In this document: one piece after another, positions 45,440 to 47,903 of the stretch
How the letters are laid out: the number at the start of each line of letters is the position of its first letter
Numbering within the stretch: position 1 is the first letter of the stretch
Notes under the pieces: generated by a model
The model's database searches: none
The model's input: only the letters and a program-made list of their open reading frames with translations
What the model was told of the DNA's origin: nothing
Origin: an uncultured Bacteroidota bacterium
Lineage (GTDB): Bacteria; Bacteroidota; Bacteroidia; Bacteroidales; F082
Reading direction: 5' to 3'
Assembly: GCA_937901015.1 (NCBI GenBank)
Contig: CALCGQ010000384.1
Location: 1-47,903 of the forward strand
DNA: 47,903 nt
Made by a program: the position numbers and the translations under genes

Positions 45440-45447
45440 TACTTTTG
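45440..45447 (+). promoter_or_regulatory. Bacteroidota -7 promoter box before the hydrolase gene
   Basis: TACTTTTG matches TAnnTTTG exactly and lies 17 bases upstream of the ATG at 45465. The extended word TACTTTTGC is shared with the nhaD and tatA upstream boxes. No exact -33 TTTG is visible. Confidence 0.5.
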
Positions 45448-45464
45448 CACAAAACAAATACATT

Positions 45465-46403
45465 ATGAATTGGGATAATAAACATGGATTCACCAACCAA
45501 AAACTTGCACTAAACATTGATTTTGAGGGAAAAGTAGAAGCTACACTCATTAGCAGAAAAGCCAAAGTCCAATCAAAGAATGCGATTCTATATATCCATG
45601 GTTTTGTGGATTACTTTTTCCATGATCATCTTGCCGATTGGGCCAACAAAATTGGGTTCAATTTCTTTGCCATTGATCTAAGAAAACATGGACGATCAAT
45701 TCTTCCTCATCAAAAGCCAAATATGTCGCGTGATTTACGTGAGTATTTCGAAGAGATTGACATGGCCATTAATATTATCAAAAAAGAAAACGACTTTCTT
45801 GTTCTCAATGGACATTCAACTGGCGGACTTACATCAGCACTTTATGCCCATGCCAATAGAAATGAAAAAATAATTGACGGTTTAATTCTTAACAGCCCAT
45901 TCTTTGATTTTAACAAACCAGCTTGGTTTAAAAATAACATATTACCAATTGTTGCAAAGTTTGGCCTCAAATTTCCTAGTCTGCCATCTCCTGAAGGATT
46001 AAAATCTGGATATGCGAAGAGTCTTCACAAATCACATAAAGGTGAATGGGATTTCGATTTTAATTATAAACCTTTAAAGGGCTTCAATATTAACTTTGGT
46101 TGGATAGCGGCAATTTATTATGCGCAAAAGAATCTCCAAAACGGGCTCGATATAAACTGCCCAACATTAGTAATGTATTCCTCCAATAGTGTAACCCCAG
46201 GAAATTATAATAAGAAAATGCACACTGCTGATTCTGTATTAGAAGTAGCGGATATCGAAAGGTATGCGGATGGAATAGGTAGCAATGTTAAGAAGGTTGA
46301 AATAAAAGATGGAGTTCATGATTTGATTCTCAGCAAAAAAGATGTTAGAGATATTACCTTTAGTGAAATGACTAATTTCATTAGCACTCTAAAAGCAAAA
46401 TAG
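45465..46403 (+). CDS. Alpha/beta hydrolase (serine aminopeptidase S33/lysophospholipase-like)
   Basis: This 312-aa cytoplasmic protein of the alpha/beta hydrolase fold begins with AILYIHGFVDYFFHDHLADW (oxyanion-hole His-Gly region) and contains VLNGHSTGGLTSALYAH, with the nucleophile Ser118 in a GxSxG elbow (GHSTG). The C-terminal His is His285 (KDGVHDLILSKKD). The acid is probably Asp in TADSVLEV, following LVMYSSNS. This arrangement resembles a group of monoglyceride-lipase-like hydrolases. The substrate is not evident. There is no signal peptide. The DEAD-box gene follows by 27 bases, likely in the same transcript. Confidence 0.85.
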   Translation: MNWDNKHGFTNQKLALNIDFEGKVEATLISRKAKVQSKNAILYIHGFVDYFFHDHLADWANKIGFNFFAIDLRKHGRSILPHQKPNMSRDLREYFEEIDMAINIIKKENDFLVLNGHSTGGLTSALYAHANRNEKIIDGLILNSPFFDFNKPAWFKNNILPIVAKFGLKFPSLPSPEGLKSGYAKSLHKSHKGEWDFDFNYKPLKGFNINFGWIAAIYYAQKNLQNGLDINCPTLVMYSSNSVTPGNYNKKMHTADSVLEVADIERYADGIGSNVKKVEIKDGVHDLILSKKDVRDITFSEMTNFISTLKAK

Positions 46404-46430
46404 TATTTTCATACAACGAAAACCAGATTA

Positions 46431-47684
46431 ATGAAATTTGCAGATTACAGAATTTCTCCGGATATCAAGAAGAGTCTAGCTGAGTTAGAGTTCAAACGGC
46501 CAACAGATATTCAATACAAGGCGATTCCACCAATCCTAAAGGGGGAAGATGTGCTTGCTATTGCTCAAACAGGCACTGGGAAAACAGCAGCTTTTGCTAT
46601 TCCCATAATTAATTTAATTAGTCAGAAAAAAAGCAACAGCACCTCTGACGGAATACAATGTGTTATACTTGTTCCTACCCGTGAACTTGCCCTACAGATT
46701 ACTGATGTTTTTAATAAAATTGCTAAATATACGGGTGTTAGTTCATTGACAGTCTATGGTGGTGTAGACCAAGATCCACAGATTAAAATGCTGAAGGTAG
46801 GAGTCGATATTCTTATTGCTACACCCGGAAGAATGTTTGATTTAGTTAGTCAGAAGTACATTTTCCTAAACAAAGTTAAAGTACTTATTCTTGATGAAGC
46901 AGATCATATGCTTGACCTGGGTTTCATCAAGGACATCCAAGATATTCAAAGGTTTCTTCCAAAAGATCACCAAACATTGTTCTTTTCAGCAACGATTGAC
47001 AAGAAAATTAAGAAGCTCGCATATTCTCTTGTAACTAATCCCATTAGAATCCAGATTTCACCAAAAGATCCTGTTGCTAAGAATATTGAGCATTCAGTTG
47101 CCTTCATTGAAATGGACGACAAAAGATTCTTTCTGGAACGAGTAGTTAATAATAATCCTGATTCTAAGATATTGGTATTCGTTAGAACAAAGGTAAGGGC
47201 AGAGCGCGTTCTACTTGCTTTGGAGAGGGTAAAAATATCCAGTAAAACAATTCATGGCGAAAAAGATCAACAGGATAGGATTAATGTATTGAATGAATTC
47301 AGAACCGGAGAAAATAAAATACTGATCGCTACGGATGTAAGTTCACGAGGTATAGATATCCCTGATGTTGATTATGTAATAAATTATGACTTACCAGAGC
47401 AGCCTGAAAACTATGTCCACCGGGTAGGCAGAACTGGCAGAGCCTCAAAAAAAGGTCAGGCAATTTCCTTCTGTAGCAAAGATGAAAAAGCAGTTCTTGA
47501 TGAAATTGAAAAATTTCTAGATAAAAAAGTTAATGTCCTGAAAATTACAAAGGATGATTATTGGGAGACTGTAGAAACATCCAATGAATCTCATTCTGAT
47601 TGGAAGACCCTAATAAAACAGACAGAAGAGCTTATTGAAGAGAAAAAGAAGAAAAAGAAGAAATCTAGAAAGAAGAAGAAATAG
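46431..47684 (+). CDS. DEAD-box RNA helicase (RhlE-like)
   Basis: This 417-aa ATP-dependent RNA helicase has every core motif: Q motif FKRPTDIQYKAIPP, Walker A AQTGTGKTAAF, PTRELALQI, ATPGRMFDLV, DEADHMLDLGFI, FFSATI, then domain 2 with VFVRTKVRAERV, IATDVSSRGIDIPDVDYVINYD and HRVGRTGRA. The C-terminal tail is a run of Lys with Arg (EEKKKKKKKSRKKKK), a basic extension that usually binds RNA or ribosomes in RhlE/CsdA-type helicases. Such helicases act in ribosome assembly and mRNA decay. The stop is 5 bases from the convergent OsmC gene. Confidence 0.92.
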   Translation: MKFADYRISPDIKKSLAELEFKRPTDIQYKAIPPILKGEDVLAIAQTGTGKTAAFAIPIINLISQKKSNSTSDGIQCVILVPTRELALQITDVFNKIAKYTGVSSLTVYGGVDQDPQIKMLKVGVDILIATPGRMFDLVSQKYIFLNKVKVLILDEADHMLDLGFIKDIQDIQRFLPKDHQTLFFSATIDKKIKKLAYSLVTNPIRIQISPKDPVAKNIEHSVAFIEMDDKRFFLERVVNNNPDSKILVFVRTKVRAERVLLALERVKISSKTIHGEKDQQDRINVLNEFRTGENKILIATDVSSRGIDIPDVDYVINYDLPEQPENYVHRVGRTGRASKKGQAISFCSKDEKAVLDEIEKFLDKKVNVLKITKDDYWETVETSNESHSDWKTLIKQTEELIEEKKKKKKKSRKKKK

Positions 47685-47689
47685 AAGTA

Positions 47690-47903
47690 TTATTCTTCAA
47701 TTATAATTTCATTGGTAACATCTGCAGCTTTACTTAACATTGCATTAACACCACAATATCTTTCTTGAGATAGATTTACAGCTTTTTCAAGCTTAGCCAA
47801 TGGAAGATCTTTTCCTTTAAATGTATAGATCACGTGTATTTTGTGATAATATTTAGGATGTTCTTCTGTAAGTTCTGCATGAACAACCATTTTAAAATCG
47901 GCT
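47690..47903 (-). CDS. OsmC/Ohr family protein, N-terminal part outside window
   Basis: The C-terminal part of an OsmC-family peroxide-related protein. The frame stays open through the window edge (ADFK before the listed Met), so the listed start is internal. The diagnostic segment ERYCGVNAMLSKAADVTNEI contains the catalytic-type cysteine of OsmC (Cys in YCGV). The family reduces organic hydroperoxides through two cysteines; the first would lie outside the window. The last five bases between this stop and the DEAD-box stop leave no room for a terminator. Confidence 0.85.
   Translation of the reverse strand, partial: ADFKMVVHAELTEEHPKYYHKIHVIYTFKGKDLPLAKLEKAVNLSQERYCGVNAMLSKAADVTNEIIIEE

Noticed and set aside
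47634-47684. Purine-rich run near the end of the DEAD-box gene that looks like a simple-sequence repeat.
   Set aside because: It encodes the Lys/Arg tail common in RhlE-type helicases.
1-47903. Search for CRISPR arrays, tRNA/rRNA genes, transposases, integrases, toxin-antitoxin and restriction or phage-defence genes.
   Set aside because: No repeat-spacer array, no cloverleaf-like sequence in the gaps and no characteristic motifs in the ORFs.

Overview
This window is an AT-rich stretch of a Bacteroidota chromosome, probably from a free-living, saline-tolerant member of the Bacteroidia/Cytophagia type. The evidence is type IX secretion system (T9SS) C-terminal sorting domains on secreted proteins, a PorE-like OmpA protein, Bacteroidota-style TlpA/DUF4369 proteins, a TamB-like protein divergent from tsaD, TACTTTTG-type promoter boxes in place of clear Shine-Dalgarno/sigma-70 signals, and an NhaD-type Na+/H+ antiporter. 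I see no tRNA, rRNA, CRISPR array, intact IS or phage module.

Layout. 1-3723: the end of an ABC ATPase and its two-FtsX-domain permease. 3940-6381: two secreted proteins (PQQ propeller; LolA-like plus lipocalin-like). 6382-6843: a gene-free patch of decayed palindromic repeats. 6844-9587 (minus): a MacA-like adaptor and MacB-type permease with no ATPase gene beside them. 9768-11216 (minus): nhaD with a clear terminator. 11453-12229: a small lipoprotein and, divergently, tatA. 12357-16039: a PorE-like OmpA protein with an unusual C-terminal domain, then purM. 16143-20760: a T9SS-exported papain-like peptidase followed by a frameshifted metzincin-like metallopeptidase. 20764-21068: a decayed T9SS cargo gene on the minus strand. 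21158-25584: SDR epimerase, YccF, aroB, aroA and a LutA-like protein, tightly packed. 25586-31725: two TlpA-type thioredoxin-fold lipid/envelope proteins (minus) flanking a ScpB-like crotonase and a large T9SS adhesin-like protein (plus). 31826-33352 (minus): coaD and tsaD. 33353-41013: TamB-like protein and an AddA-like helicase-nuclease. 41179-44424: a tricorn-type peptidase with a strong terminator. 44757-47903: a DUF922 metallopeptidase-like protein, an alpha/beta hydrolase, a DEAD-box helicase and the edge of an OsmC gene.

Together the genes serve envelope biogenesis and secretion (TamB, TatA, PorE-like, T9SS cargo, TlpA proteins), proteolysis (C1-like, metzincin-like, tricorn, DUF922), transport (two ABC systems, NhaD) and core metabolism (aroA/B, purM, coaD, tsaD). 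Most of the window is ordinary housekeeping. I did not find a self-evident new multi-gene system. The best leads are a degenerate retropepsin-like domain fused to the C-terminus of the PorE-like OmpA protein, the A9-tract frameshift in the HExxHxxGxxD peptidase next to the C1 peptidase, the decayed T9SS cargo gene beside it, and a pair of dyad-symmetric 16-bp sites spaced 21 bp apart before the tricorn gene.
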